A stretch of DNA of 36,726 nucleotides from Planctomycetales bacterium (GTDB taxonomy: Bacteria; Planctomycetota; Planctomycetia; Pirellulales; Lacipirellulaceae): NCBI GenBank assembly GCA_020427155.1, contig JAGQOW010000038.1, forward strand, positions 1-36,726. The letters run 5' to 3'. Below are positions 23,311 to 32,295 of the stretch, in pieces. The position numbers were made by a program, and so were the translations under genes. Below the pieces are notes generated by a model, which saw nothing but the letters and a program-made list of their open reading frames with translations, did not search any database and was not told the DNA's origin. How positions within the stretch are numbered: the first letter of the stretch is position 1; each line of letters opens with the position of its first letter.

Positions 23311-24765
23311 ATGACGAGGGGACAATTCGGGCCGACTCGCTCGGCATGTATGCTGACCCTGCTTGTTGGCTGTTGCATCTCGTGCCTCGATATGCAGCCG
23401 ACCGCGGGCGGACATTTCACCATTGGGCAGAACTTCTCAGACTCTTCGATTTCTCAATCGGGATTCATCCCTCCCGATACGATGGGCGCCGTAGGAACCA
23501 ACGATATTGCAGTTCTGATTAACGGGCGCTTTTCCGTCTACAATCGCAGCGGCGTTCAACAATCCACGAAGTCGCTCAACCAATTCTGGATTGATGCGGG
23601 AGTTGTGCCCGCAGGCTCATTTGCGTTCGACCCCCGCATTATCTACGACAAACACACTGACCGCTGGTTTGCTACCTCGGTCGACAACGGGGGTGGAGCC
23701 AATAACTTTCTCGTTGCTGTCTCGGCGACCGGGGATCCCAAGGGAACATGGACCGGCTTCGCCATTGATTCCGACTCAGACAATTCACACTGGGCCGACT
23801 TCCCCATGTTGGGGCTCAATCAAGATGTGGTCACCATCTCGGCAAATATGTTTGCCATCGGGGCTGGTTCCACCAAAACCGGATTTCTGGTCATCCCCAA
23901 GTCGGACTTGACGCAAGCGGTGCCGACGGTTGCCAATGCCACACAATTCCAAGACGTCGACCCCAACACTACCGGCTTCACCCCGCAGCCGATTTTCGAC
24001 TACGACAACGGCAACCTGGCACAACCCATCTTGTCTGCGTTTAATAAGCCGAGCGGCTTTCTGAAGACCTCGAGTATTGGGGGAACCGCCCTCGCGCCGT
24101 CGCTCAATACGCCCGGTGGTTTTATCGCCGTAACGGCGCGCAACTCCCCGCCCGATATCGATCAGCCTGGACCGAAGGCGAATATTGATACCAGCAACAA
24201 CAGGTTCAGTGGCAATGTTGTTATGCAGCAGATTCCGGGTCGCACAAATCCTAGTATTTGGGGAGTCCACGGGGTAGATATCGCCGGGCGGGCGGCAGTC
24301 GAGTGGTATGAAATCGATTCGGTTACCAACGCCGTCTTGCAAAGCGGAACCGTCTCTGACCCGTCGCTAGCATTCAACTTTCCTTCCATCGCCGTAAACG
24401 ACTTCGGAGATGTGGTACTCGGCTTTAGCGGAGGTGACCCTAGCACCTTCATGAGCACTTTTGCCGCCGTCGGGCAAACCATTGCAGGGGTAACCACCTT
24501 CGAATCTCCCGTGCAGACCAAAGCCGGCGTAGCCGACTATCAGATACTCGACCCCTCGGGGCGCAATCGCTGGGGCGATTACAGCGCCACGGTTGTCGAT
24601 CCTATTGACGAGTATTCGTTCTGGACGTTCCAGGAATTTGCCAATGCCACTGACAGTTGGCGAATCCAGGTCACCCAGATCACGGTTGTGCCGGAGCCCA
24701 GCTCATTGGCTTTGGCTGGAATGTGCTGCCTGGCTCTGACGACTTTAGCAAGGAGAAGAGCGTAG
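23311..24765 (+). CDS. PEP-CTERM exported protein, 484 aa
   Basis: A 484-residue exported protein. Its N-terminus has a hydrophobic signal with cysteines ('MLTLLVGCCISCLDM', about residues 14-28). The body opens with 'FIPPDTMGAVGTNDIAVLING' split as the FIPPDTMGAVG turn and the IAVLINGRF strand. It continues with beta-rich segments typical of a propeller or sandwich ('FDPRIIYDKHTDRWFATS', 'HWADFPMLGLNQDVVTIS', 'NRWGDYSATVVDPID'). The C-terminus is a textbook PEP-CTERM sorting signal: 'VVPEPSSLALAGMCCLALTT' followed by LARRRA, in which an exosortase would recognise PEP and cut before surface release. No exosortase gene is in the window. A GGAG sequence lies 11 bases before the ATG. A long hairpin follows the stop. 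Function of the body is unknown. Confidence 0.88.
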   Translation: MTRGQFGPTRSACMLTLLVGCCISCLDMQPTAGGHFTIGQNFSDSSISQSGFIPPDTMGAVGTNDIAVLINGRFSVYNRSGVQQSTKSLNQFWIDAGVVPAGSFAFDPRIIYDKHTDRWFATSVDNGGGANNFLVAVSATGDPKGTWTGFAIDSDSDNSHWADFPMLGLNQDVVTISANMFAIGAGSTKTGFLVIPKSDLTQAVPTVANATQFQDVDPNTTGFTPQPIFDYDNGNLAQPILSAFNKPSGFLKTSSIGGTALAPSLNTPGGFIAVTARNSPPDIDQPGPKANIDTSNNRFSGNVVMQQIPGRTNPSIWGVHGVDIAGRAAVEWYEIDSVTNAVLQSGTVSDPSLAFNFPSIAVNDFGDVVLGFSGGDPSTFMSTFAAVGQTIAGVTTFESPVQTKAGVADYQILDPSGRNRWGDYSATVVDPIDEYSFWTFQEFANATDSWRIQVTQITVVPEPSSLALAGMCCLALTTLARRRA

Positions 24766-24794
24766 CCGTTTTCCTTTCGCTTGCAGTTCATTGC

Positions 24795-24832
24795 GAGAGG
24801 CAGGGCCGGCTATAAAACTTGCCCTGCCTCTC
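24795..24832 (+). terminator. Hairpin after the 484-residue PEP-CTERM gene
   Basis: Arms GAGAGGCAGGGC (24795-24806) and GCCCTGCCTCTC (24821-24832) pair perfectly over 12 bases around a 14-base loop, starting 29 bases after the stop codon. There is no T-run after either arm, so it may act as an mRNA 3' stabiliser or a weak terminator rather than a classical rho-independent one. Confidence 0.6.
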
Positions 24833-24962
24833 AATGCTACTTGTAACGAAGCACTGGTGGTTAACAAGAAACGAGGTTTTGACGGGCGACGCCTGCGAGA
24901 TTCGCGCGGAGAGTTTGCAGGACTTTTCTGAGGTGTTCGCGACTTATCGAGGAACAGTTGTT

Positions 24963-25379
24963 ATGAATCGATTCTGGAATCATCTGAAAACCGACGATGC
25001 GACTCGGTTGGCGACGACTCGGTTGGCGACCTGGTCGGCAATGGCAATCGCGGCTTTGGCGCTGCTTGCTGCGAGCCCAAAACTCCTGTTGGCCCAAGAG
25101 CCGCCCGTGCCCCCTGCACCGGCGGAACTGATCGGGCCGCCTGTCTATCTCGAAGACTCTGGCAATGGCCTTGGCGACGGCCTCTCCTCGATAATCGGGA
25201 GCGGCGATAGCGGATGGTCGGGAAATGCCCCGCCCGAAGGACAACTGTCAGGCGCACTCAACTCGATCCCGGCGCCGGAACCGACTTCTGTTTTTCTCAT
25301 CGGCGCTGGAAGCTTGCTCCTAGCCGCCGGGTGCCGCAGACTGGACTCCTCCTGGCGCCAACCTCGCACCGACGATTGA
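24963..25379 (+). CDS. Small PEP-CTERM-like exported protein
   Basis: A 138-residue protein starting at the ATG at 24963, preceded by GAGG about ten bases away; the longer frame from 24819 runs through intergenic sequence. A hydrophobic signal segment (about residues 24-44, 'WSAMAIAALALLAASPKLLLA') ends before a Pro/Gly/Ser-rich, probably unstructured middle of about 55 residues. The C-terminus has 'PAPEPTSVFLIGAGSLLLAAG' split as the PEP motif and the hydrophobic helix, followed by 'CRRLDSSWRQPRTDD', a longer tail than the few Arg residues usual for PEP-CTERM. Codons 14-23 are an exact 15-bp tandem duplication (TRLAT twice). It may be a minor surface protein. Function unknown. Confidence 0.65.
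   Translation: MNRFWNHLKTDDATRLATTRLATWSAMAIAALALLAASPKLLLAQEPPVPPAPAELIGPPVYLEDSGNGLGDGLSSIIGSGDSGWSGNAPPEGQLSGALNSIPAPEPTSVFLIGAGSLLLAAGCRRLDSSWRQPRTDD
25001..25030 (+). repeat. Exact 15-bp tandem duplication within a coding region
   Basis: GACTCGGTTGGCGAC occurs twice back to back (25001-25015 and 25016-25030) just before the signal-peptide hydrophobic core of the small PEP-CTERM-like protein. Length is a multiple of three, so the frame is kept. Confidence 0.9.
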
Positions 25380-25527
25380 GTCGCTCGGGGAAGCACCAAG
25401 TAACCAATACCTGCCAGAGCCGCTAACGACGGGTTCCAAGACCTTCGTGCTTATCCGATGAGCCTCCGGAGAAAGGCTTCCTCTTGCGCGTCTCTCCCTC
25501 TGAGCCTCAGTGAGCTAAGCTATACGG

Positions 25528-26172
25528 CTACTTCGATTTCAAGTCGAAGGTGACATGCGAGCCGCCGTGGCTGTCGGGATGCACTTCGTAGCCCAATTCG
25601 GTGTTCGTGTTGTACTTCGCCGGAATTTCGATCGAGGGATGCGTGATTTCGACTCGATAAAAGCCGACCTGCATCTTCCTATACCGTTTCAGTTCTTCCG
25701 GCAACTTATCGGCAGGCACCGCGATATCGGCAAAGCCGACCTGGTCGGTGACTCCCTCGGCCGACAGCGTGGTGCCCTTGCCTATGAAGTCCTCGGGGAT
25801 AAACAACACCCGGGCGCCCTCCAGCGCTTTTCTGTCCAACGTCACTTTGCAGTCGGCAGCCGTGAGGCTAATCGACCTGCCATACATGCGCTCGATGCGA
25901 TCGCCCAATTCCTCGCGGCTAATCTTCTTGTCTGCGTTCAGGTCGTACTCGCCCAATGCGTCGCGCAGCGCGGGGCAGGCAGCCAATTCCTCTTCGTCGA
26001 TAGCATCATCCCCGTTCTTGTCGTACTGCTCTAAAGCCGCGTTGGTGGCGGCCTTGGGATCGACCGGAGGGGGGGCGAACCTGCCACTGCATCCTGCCAG
26101 AGTCGACAGCCCCACAGCCACCAGACCAAATGCAACGAACTCGAGACGACTTGTCGCAAACCATGTATGCAT
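25528..26172 (-). CDS. EF-hand lipoprotein with C-terminal carboxypeptidase-regulatory-like domain (copy A)
   Basis: A 214-residue lipoprotein with lipobox 'LSTLAGC' at Cys28. Two EF-hand loops follow: 'DKNGDDAIDEEE' (about residues 50-61) and 'DLNADKKISREE' (about 76-87), each with the D-x-[ND]-x-D-x-[IL] spacing expected for calcium binding. The C-terminal half (about 105-214) is a beta domain of the kind found in planctomycete lipoproteins beside DUF1559 genes: 'CKVTLDRKALEGARVLFIPEDF' region, then 'FYRVEITHPSIEIPAKYNTN' and a closing strand. It is clearly paralogous to copy B at 31626-32255, which shares the YRVEIT-x-P...PA[KR]YNT-[NE]-T-x-LG-x-EV block. It lies 186 bases downstream of a DUF1559 gene on the same strand. 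Calcium binding and pairing with DUF1559 are inferred. Confidence 0.85.
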   Translation of the reverse strand: MHTWFATSRLEFVAFGLVAVGLSTLAGCSGRFAPPPVDPKAATNAALEQYDKNGDDAIDEEELAACPALRDALGEYDLNADKKISREELGDRIERMYGRSISLTAADCKVTLDRKALEGARVLFIPEDFIGKGTTLSAEGVTDQVGFADIAVPADKLPEELKRYRKMQVGFYRVEITHPSIEIPAKYNTNTELGYEVHPDSHGGSHVTFDLKSK

Positions 26173-26358
26173 CGAATGACGGTTACCTATTTTAAGAAGA
26201 ACGAAAATCCATCGGCAGCTTAAGACAATTCACTGTCTCAAGTAAGCCACTGCCAGCCGCGTACTATCGGCACCCACCAGGCGCAACCCAAGCCGCAAGC
26301 GAGCCGACGATCGTACGACGACAAACCGAAGGCTCGATACCGCTGAACCAGGCGTTGC

Positions 26359-27534
26359 TCAGTTGGTGTTGACCGATTGATCAGCCCGATTGCCATTGCT
26401 GTTGTGCAACTGGTGATCAATGTCGTACGAGAGCGATTCTACATGGCCGTCGCAATATGCCATATGCCAAGTGCTCGGATGCGCACTGCCAAAAGTCTTC
26501 CCTTCCTCAAAATCGGTGGGATCTCTCACCGGCCGATCGCTCGAATGGCGAAGGGTATTGTAGCTGCTGCCATGAACCCAGGTTCGCTCGTCTTCTTCGC
26601 CTTTGCCGTCTTCGTAATTGATGGCCGTCACAGTCTTTTCGCCAATCAGGTAAGTGTTGGTGGTGCCGTCGCTGATGCTTCTCAGCGTCACTTTGCTGCG
26701 CTGAAACACGACTCCCGTCATTTGACCTGTCGTGTTGCCTGACGCGTCTTCGATAGCCCCTAAGGGAGTATTCACGAGCCAACGGAACCGAGACTGAGGA
26801 TTAATCGCGGCTCTCAAGCTATCGGGACCGTAGTGGTCAGTTGCGCCTGTATCGCCGCCAACGAAACCGGGATAGCGCCTCGATCGGTTATTCTCATCGA
26901 TTCCCGTGGCTCCCGAGCAGGCAGCGTAGTCGCTGCGACCCACATTGACGCCCGTGTATATGGCCGTGTGATTGGGCTCGGGGGGCTCGCCCAGGCTGGG
27001 CGACGATGGCCCGGGAGAATTCTGCGGAGGAGCGTTGAGCAGCTCGCTGGCATTCTGTGCATTGGCGTCGGTTGTGGCAGGAAACAAGCCGGTTCGACGC
27101 GAAGGGCAATTGATGATCGGCATCGTCGAAGCCATCAACCGCAAGGCGCCAAGTTTCTGTGGATCATTAATCAAATCCACGACGCCGTCTTGGGGCAAAT
27201 TATGGGTCGCCGTTTGCTCGCTAAACGGCAGAACATTGTAAAGCCAGCTGCCGGGCTGTTCTTCGGCCGAGCCCCGATCAAAGTCACCAACCCAGTTCTC
27301 GCCCCAGCCGCCCGACGGCAGATGCCCGAGGCTGTTCTCGTGATTCATGCAGCTCAGCGCCAGTTGCTTCAGATTGTTGAGGCACGAGTTCCGCCGCGCA
27401 GCTTCTCGGGCTGATTGAATGGCAGGCAACAGCAAGGCCACCAGCACTCCAATGATGGCAATCACCACCAGCAGTTCAACGAGCGTAAAGCCCAACGGTC
27501 TCCGATTGGCAGAAGTTTGTTTGCTAAGAGTCAT
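26359..27534 (-). CDS. DUF1559 protein with prepilin-type N-terminus (copy A)
   Basis: A 391-residue protein of the large planctomycete DUF1559 family (SBP_bac_10-like). Start at the ATG at 27534, eight bases after GGAGAAA; the frame extends to 27639 without support. The N-terminus is a type IV prepilin signal: short basic leader ending 'RRPLG', cleavage before '[16 protein letters not shown]', with Glu at +5. It is followed by '[22 protein letters not shown]', split as the helix QSAREAARR and NNLKQL. The C-terminus has '[23 protein letters not shown]', the H-x9-DG signature. By the N-terminus such proteins would need a prepilin peptidase, which is not in this window. It heads a likely two-gene unit with the EF-hand lipoprotein copy A and diverges from another DUF1559 gene at 28236. 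Their role is unknown; pseudopilin-like surface structures are a guess. Confidence 0.93.
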   Translation of the reverse strand: MTLSKQTSANRRPLGFTLVELLVVIAIIGVLVALLLPAIQSAREAARRNSCLNNLKQLALSCMNHENSLGHLPSGGWGENWVGDFDRGSAEEQPGSWLYNVLPFSEQTATHNLPQDGVVDLINDPQKLGALRLMASTMPIINCPSRRTGLFPATTDANAQNASELLNAPPQNSPGPSSPSLGEPPEPNHTAIYTGVNVGRSDYAACSGATGIDENNRSRRYPGFVGGDTGATDHYGPDSLRAAINPQSRFRWLVNTPLGAIEDASGNTTGQMTGVVFQRSKVTLRSISDGTTNTYLIGEKTVTAINYEDGKGEEDERTWVHGSSYNTLRHSSDRPVRDPTDFEEGKTFGSAHPSTWHMAYCDGHVESLSYDIDHQLHNSNGNRADQSVNTN

Positions 27535-28235
27535 CAATCGTTTCTCCAGAGAAATAGCTCGGCAAAGCCGAAGTAGGGATGAGAGAATAACTACTAAATG
27601 TTTTCTAGCCGGTCCGGCGCAAACACCGACCCTAGCCAAGCGCAGTCACGCCAATAGCAATCTTGAGACTCAATGAAGTACCGATAACTATACCAGCTCG
27701 GCCCCTTTTCGTCTCTATCTAACATATTTTATGTGTATCAGGTGCCATTCCCCGGCTATTCAAGCCTTTCTCGCCTCTGCCACGAGGCGACTCGATAGCT
27801 GGGAGAGGTCACCAGACGCCAGCCCAGACCGGACTCAGGGAAAGCACGGAGATGGTCGACCACTTCATCCTTAGCAGCTTCATCGTGCCGGTGCTTCAGA
27901 TCGATGTTTAAGTACTTGAACTTGAGTTCTTCCCACCCTCCGACTGCATGCGCGGCAGACGCGCCAAGGCATGATGACTCGCACCGCACTCATCTCAAAA
28001 GACCGAGTTGAAGGCAAGCTGCGCACTTAAGTTGACCGCCAGTGAATGCAGCGTTAGCGTAATGGATGCTGCGATCGTTGCATTCGGTTAAAATGCAATT
28101 GGGCTGCGGAATTGAATAAGCACGAACTAAGCGGCGGCGCAGTGGTCCCCTTGAGCCGCAGACGGTTGTTCGCCTTTGGTTTCTGCTACGGGTTCCACAA
28201 TCAGTAGTTCCTTGAGAACACAGGAGCAGAGCAAG
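27535..28235. other. Long spacer between divergent DUF1559 genes
   Basis: 701 bases between two divergent DUF1559 starts, so both promoters should lie here. The only open frame of note is on minus at 27756-27989 (77 codons, product ending 'RVASWQRRERLE'); it lacks a convincing ribosome-binding site and I do not recognise it. On the minus strand just after its stop is GGGGAATGGCACCTGATAC (27738-27756), which resembles the ends of dispersed planctomycete repeats linked to REP-type transposases; this is memory-based and unproven. Nothing else is identifiable. Confidence 0.5.
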
Positions 28236-29342
28236 ATGCACTCAAACATCCCTAGAGATCGCCAGGCTCCTCGACCTGCCTTCACCTTGGTCGAACTGTT
28301 GGTCGTGATTGCCATCATCGGAGTGCTGGTAGCCCTGCTCCTGCCTGCCATTCAGGCAGCGCGCGAAGCGGCTCGGCGCAATACGTGCAAGAACAATCTC
28401 AAACAGCTTGCCTTGGGCTGGACGAATCATCACGCAACCGTCGGGCATTTCCCGACCGGTGGTTGGGGCGCCGACTGGGCCGGCGACCCCGATCGCGGCA
28501 CCGGGCCGGAACAGCCGGGAGGCTGGGCTTACAACATTCTGCCCTTTATCGAACAAGGCCCGCTGCACGACCAGGGCGCCGACGGCAAACCTGACGAACT
28601 CACGCCAGAGCAGCTTGCCGGTGCCGCGCTGACAATCGTCAGCCCCGTCGACATGTACACCTGCCCCAGCCGTCGACCAGGCGGAGCGATTATCTTGCAC
28701 GGCCCCGGCGGTAGCGGCGGCGTGCCGAACAACGCCGGCCCCGTCACCACTGCAGGACGCAGCGACTACGCCGCCAACAGCGGAGCCTGGAACAATGGGC
28801 TAGGACCTGATCCCGGCAGCTTCAGGACCTATGTGCAAGGACGCTGGAGAGACACCTGGGGCACCTTGGGCGGCACCGGCTTGTTGACCGCTGGCCCCAC
28901 CGGGGCAATTAACGGACATATCATCAACGGGGGCCGAGTCTATGAAGAAATCGACGGCGTCAGCTTCCTCCGGAGCACAATTTCGGTCAAGCACATTACC
29001 GACGGCACTTCCAACACCTACATGGTGGGCGAAAAAAGCATCGATTCCAGGTACTATCTCAATGGCCTCGACGGCGGCGACAACGAGTTCTGGACCAACG
29101 GCTACGACCGAGATAACTACCGTATAGGAAACGTAGGCCCCTTTGCCGACACCGAGTTTGTCAACGCCAGCGGCCAGGATGACGGGGCCCATCGAGAAAG
29201 CTTTGGCTCAGTTCACCAGACGGCCTTACATATGGCATTTTGCGACGGTAGCGTCCACACCATTAACTACGATATCGACAAGGTAACTCACCTCTATCTC
29301 TCGAGTCGCAACGACGGCCAGCCGACGGTCTTGCCTCAATAG
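28236..29342 (+). CDS. DUF1559 protein with prepilin-type N-terminus (copy B)
   Basis: A 368-residue DUF1559 protein. The ATG at 28236 follows AGGAG at nine bases; the frame is open to 28176 but without a better start. The leader '[15 protein letters not shown]' precedes '[16 protein letters not shown]', so the residue before the cleavage site is Ala rather than the usual Gly. The typical '[21 protein letters not shown]' helix (split after AARR) follows. Internal family motifs are 'CPSRRPGG', '[10 protein letters not shown]' and '[16 protein letters not shown]'. The C-terminus has '[20 protein letters not shown]', the H-x9-DG signature. Unlike the other two copies it has no adjacent EF-hand lipoprotein. 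It is divergent from copy A. Location is predicted to be inner membrane or an extracytoplasmic filament; function unknown. Confidence 0.93.
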   Translation: MHSNIPRDRQAPRPAFTLVELLVVIAIIGVLVALLLPAIQAAREAARRNTCKNNLKQLALGWTNHHATVGHFPTGGWGADWAGDPDRGTGPEQPGGWAYNILPFIEQGPLHDQGADGKPDELTPEQLAGAALTIVSPVDMYTCPSRRPGGAIILHGPGGSGGVPNNAGPVTTAGRSDYAANSGAWNNGLGPDPGSFRTYVQGRWRDTWGTLGGTGLLTAGPTGAINGHIINGGRVYEEIDGVSFLRSTISVKHITDGTSNTYMVGEKSIDSRYYLNGLDGGDNEFWTNGYDRDNYRIGNVGPFADTEFVNASGQDDGAHRESFGSVHQTALHMAFCDGSVHTINYDIDKVTHLYLSSRNDGQPTVLPQ

Positions 29343-29734
29343 CAGGATCGACTGAAGGCTCCGCTGCCGGGCATGCTTTTTCTAGCTCCGCCCCGCCGCT
29401 AAGCTGCCTTGCGAAATGAGACTTAAGGCCTTGTATATCAATTGCTTACTACGCGTTACAACGGTCATGGCAAGACAACCGATCGCAGGAAAAGTATCGT
29501 TTTTTCCCAATCTTAGTCGCTTTTTTACTGCATTTCAGGAAATTTCAGATAGACTGAATCGTTACAGGTGGTGCATCGGTTGGGCGATGTTCCATTGGCG
29601 GGTGGCCTATGGCCTGCCGTCTACGTGGAAGTTGGTGCTTGGGTTTGGAAAGCCCTCAAGATACTGACTGACCGCCGGAAGAGGTGTCTCGTAGTTGCAT
29701 TGTGTTTATTTATCTTGATTTGGGAGGTAGCCTA
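29343..29734. other. Intergenic region before the 407-residue PEP-CTERM gene
   Basis: 392 bases, AT-richer than the flanking genes, with T-runs near 29500-29526. It presumably holds the promoter for the following PEP-CTERM gene. A short open frame at 29416-29667 has no ribosome-binding site or recognisable content. No repeat or RNA gene was recognised. Confidence 0.5.
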
Positions 29735-30958
29735 ATGCGTTTTTGTACTTTAGCAGTCGCCCTTGGAGTCGCGGTTTGCATGGCCAGTGCCACACACGCC
29801 GCCTTCAACCTGACATGGGATGGCGGCGACGGGATGTGGTTTAGCCAACTGCCGACAGACCCAACCGGCCAATGGAACGGTGGACAGAACATCCAAGCGG
29901 TCGTTGGTCGCGAGAATGGTCACGAGGGTTACAAAGACTCGACCGGTGCGGCCGACATTTTGATCGGCACCGGCGACAAAGTCAGCTTCGATGGTTTTAC
30001 GATCAGCCAGGACTTTCGTCTGCTGCAGGGTGATAACATGACCATCACCAACGGCTCGGTCTGGGAACAGAAAACTCTGGATGCCGATGAAGTGCATCCC
30101 CAGTTCGGCCAACTCTTCCGCTGGGAAGAAACCCGTTGGACTGAAATGGAGATGAGCAATCTCAATCTCGACAACGGTACCTTCCGACGAACGGGCGGTT
30201 CGACTTTCGATCCGACCGATGCTGGCGGCGGCGCGTTGATCTTCGGTTCTTGGAAAGGCGACGACAACCAGGCCAACTTCGATCAATCCGTTGGTACCCC
30301 TACCGAGTTCAATATCGATGGCTTCGACTTCCTGAACTGGCAGACGACCAAGAATTACAGCGCCAGCGAACTCAGAAAGTTTGATGGTACCTTCGGCCAG
30401 AGTCCTTCGGCCCAAACCTCCAACATCAATATCACCAATGGTGGTAGCCTGGAGAATGAAGGTCAGATTTGGTTTGGTTCGGATGTCGACATTCAGACCA
30501 ACATCAACCTGAATATCAACAACGGTTCGGTTACTGCGATTGGCGGCCTTGACGCCACGCCTGGCCCGATCGGCGGCGATATTCCTGGTGGCGACGCCTC
30601 GATCGTCATTTTCGATTGGTTCGGTCGGGTTAGCGCAAGCATCAACTTCACTGGCCCTGGTTCGATCACCACCGACGAGGGTGCCATCAGAATGCTTGAT
30701 GAAACCGCGACCGTTACCGACATGACCTACGAAGATCTCTGGAACGCCGGTATCTTGAAGGCCAATGGCGGCAACGCCGGCCTGTTTACCGACCACTTCT
30801 CGGTCACCGGTTCTTGGGGCGACCCGACCTACACGCTGACCTCGTTGCTGCCTCTGTCGGGCGGCTCCTTTGCAGCAGCCGTGCCCGAGCCTACCACCGC
30901 CTTGATGGCTGGTATGCTCGCCTTGACGGCTCTCGGCGTGCGACGTCGTCGCTCGTAG
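29735..30958 (+). CDS. PEP-CTERM exported protein, 407 aa, beta-rich
   Basis: A 407-residue protein. Start at the ATG at 29735, seven bases after GGGAGG; the open frame from 29684 was rejected. The signal peptide 'LAVALGVAVCMASATHA' ends near residue 22. The mature part begins 'FNLTWDGGDGMWFSQLPTDP', and repeated short strands rich in Asn, Thr, Gly and Ile ('MTITNGSVWEQ', 'NINITNGGSLENEGQIWFG', 'NLNINNGSVTAIGG') point to a right-handed beta-helix or similar solenoid. The C-terminus is a clean PEP-CTERM signal, 'AAVPEPTTALMAGMLALTAL' plus GVRRRRS. This is a classic planctomycete autotransporter-like surface or secreted protein handled by exosortase. Two hairpins follow the gene, the second a strong terminator, so it is likely transcribed alone. 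Function unknown; a structural or adhesive role is inferred. Confidence 0.9.
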   Translation: MRFCTLAVALGVAVCMASATHAAFNLTWDGGDGMWFSQLPTDPTGQWNGGQNIQAVVGRENGHEGYKDSTGAADILIGTGDKVSFDGFTISQDFRLLQGDNMTITNGSVWEQKTLDADEVHPQFGQLFRWEETRWTEMEMSNLNLDNGTFRRTGGSTFDPTDAGGGALIFGSWKGDDNQANFDQSVGTPTEFNIDGFDFLNWQTTKNYSASELRKFDGTFGQSPSAQTSNINITNGGSLENEGQIWFGSDVDIQTNINLNINNGSVTAIGGLDATPGPIGGDIPGGDASIVIFDWFGRVSASINFTGPGSITTDEGAIRMLDETATVTDMTYEDLWNAGILKANGGNAGLFTDHFSVTGSWGDPTYTLTSLLPLSGGSFAAAVPEPTTALMAGMLALTALGVRRRRS

Positions 30959-30976
30959 TACTGAAATCTGCCTCGA

Positions 30977-31002
30977 GTCCGGCTTCCTTCGCGAAGCCGG
31001 AC
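30977..31002 (+). terminator. First hairpin downstream of the 407-residue PEP-CTERM gene
   Basis: GTCCGGCTTC (30977-30986) pairs perfectly with GAAGCCGGAC (30993-31002) around a 6-base loop. It lies 18 bases after the stop codon and has no T-run. With the next hairpin it makes a tandem arrangement. Confidence 0.5.
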
Positions 31003-31030
31003 GACAAGGCAAAAGAGTTTAATCAACACC

Positions 31031-31070
31031 AAAGGCCAGTCACCTGTGTGACTGGCCTTTGTCGTTTTCT
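31031..31070 (+). terminator. Rho-independent terminator
   Basis: AAAGGCCAGTCAC (31031-31043) and GTGACTGGCCTTT (31048-31060) form a perfect 13-bp stem with a 4-base loop, followed by GTCGTTTTCT. The stem ends in a T-rich stretch on the plus strand and begins with an A-run, so it could also work on minus. It closes transcription of the PEP-CTERM gene. Confidence 0.85.
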
Positions 31071-31625
31071 ACAATAACAGATTCGACACCGAGTGAGTCT
31101 ACATCACATTTGCCCCGAGCGATTGAAAAGCCGCAGCTACGCCAGGCATCCGCTGGCCGCCGGCACTTGTCTCCGGGAAATCCATGAGAACTCTCGACCC
31201 CAGTCCGCTCCACTACCTCGTTGGCAATCACATCGTAGCAGACTGTTGAGAATCGAAATCAAATCTCCTCCCTCAGTAAGCCTGGCAAGGAAGACACAAG
31301 AAAGCCCCTTCCAACGAATTGCTTTCTACGGAAACCTCTCTGCTGAATGATCTTCTCTGCGAGATAATACTTACCAACAATGGCCCTAGCGGCCTGGCGA
31401 ATTTCCCGCGCGCCCCTCGCTTGGTTTTCTTGCCGACTGGTTGGGCGTTTGCTAAAATGCTGGATGCTGCAGAGCCGTTAGCTGGCATGTGAATTATCAG
31501 CTCTCTCAACGACCGAGGAGGCGTGCGGCAGTCTTCGTTTGGCCTGTACGATTATTCTCGGTCGTGGCATCGGCAGGCCGTCAGTGAATACAGTTTTCTC
31601 TAGCAGAGAGCACGAGGCTTGGTTG
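31071..31625. other. Intergenic region after the terminator
   Basis: 555 bases up to the EF-hand lipoprotein. The open frames here (for example 31093-31350) encode Ser/Arg-rich sequence without a ribosome-binding site. The promoter of the lipoprotein/DUF1559 pair should lie towards the 3' end. No RNA gene or repeat was recognised. Confidence 0.5.
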
Positions 31626-32255
31626 ATGTCGAAGGTTGCACCAAGGGCGGTTGCTGCAATAACTGGGGTAGGGGTTTTAGCGCTCTCCGCAATGCTGGTC
31701 GGTTGCTCTGGCAAGCCGTCCCGCATCGCTGCGCCCACTTGGGACCCGGCCGTCATGGCCGACCGGGCCATCGCTGATCTCGACCAGGACGCCGACGGCA
31801 AACTATCGGCCGCAGAACTCGCCTCAGCGCCAGGATTGCAATACAACGCCAAACAAATCGATGCCGATGGCGACGGTCACCTCAGCCGCGACGAAATCTT
31901 CGCCCGCATTGAGCACTATCAAAAAATGGGAGTCGGCCTCACCCCCTTCACCTGTACCGTCCTGCTCAACAATCGCCCGCTGGTCGGCGCAAAAGTGCGC
32001 CTGGCGCCCGAACCCTTCCTGGGCGACATCGTCGAGCCGCGCGAAGCAACTTCCGCAGAAGGAGGCAGCGTCAAGTTTGCAGCCGAAGGAATCAACATGT
32101 CGGTCGTCCCCGTCTGCATGTACCGGGTCGAGATCACCTCGCCAGAGGTGACGCTCCCCGCGCGGTATAATACAGAAACAACCTTGGGCATCGAAGTCGC
32201 AGCCATGACCGACATCGACCACCAAGGCCCGCCCGTATTTCATCTAGAACAATAA
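31626..32255 (+). CDS. EF-hand lipoprotein with C-terminal carboxypeptidase-regulatory-like domain (copy B)
   Basis: A 209-residue lipoprotein with lipobox 'SAMLVGC' (Cys about residue 30). The ATG at 31626 follows GAGG about nine bases upstream; the TTG-led extension to 31539 was rejected because it precedes the signal peptide. Two EF-hand loops are visible: '[12 protein letters not shown]' (about residues 52-63) and '[12 protein letters not shown]' (about 75-86), the second an almost perfect consensus. The C-terminal beta domain starts '[19 protein letters not shown]' and contains '[20 protein letters not shown]', paralogous to copy A at 25528-26172. The DUF1559 gene copy C begins 40 bases downstream, so they are probably one transcript. 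Calcium-dependent stabilisation of, or binding to, the neighbouring DUF1559 product is my inference. Confidence 0.87.
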   Translation: MSKVAPRAVAAITGVGVLALSAMLVGCSGKPSRIAAPTWDPAVMADRAIADLDQDADGKLSAAELASAPGLQYNAKQIDADGDGHLSRDEIFARIEHYQKMGVGLTPFTCTVLLNNRPLVGAKVRLAPEPFLGDIVEPREATSAEGGSVKFAAEGINMSVVPVCMYRVEITSPEVTLPARYNTETTLGIEVAAMTDIDHQGPPVFHLEQ

Positions 32256-32295
32256 CAAGCCGATTCTTAACCATACATTATCGCGGAGGTTGGAA

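Noticed and set aside
27756..27989. 77-codon minus-strand frame
   Set aside because: No ribosome-binding site, no recognised domain; kept only as a note in the spacer entry.
29416..29667. 83-codon plus-strand frame
   Set aside because: Composition looks random, no ribosome-binding site, and the downstream real gene starts with a strong one.
31093..31350. 85-codon plus-strand frame after the terminator
   Set aside because: Ser/Arg-rich product, no ribosome-binding site, no similarity I recognise.
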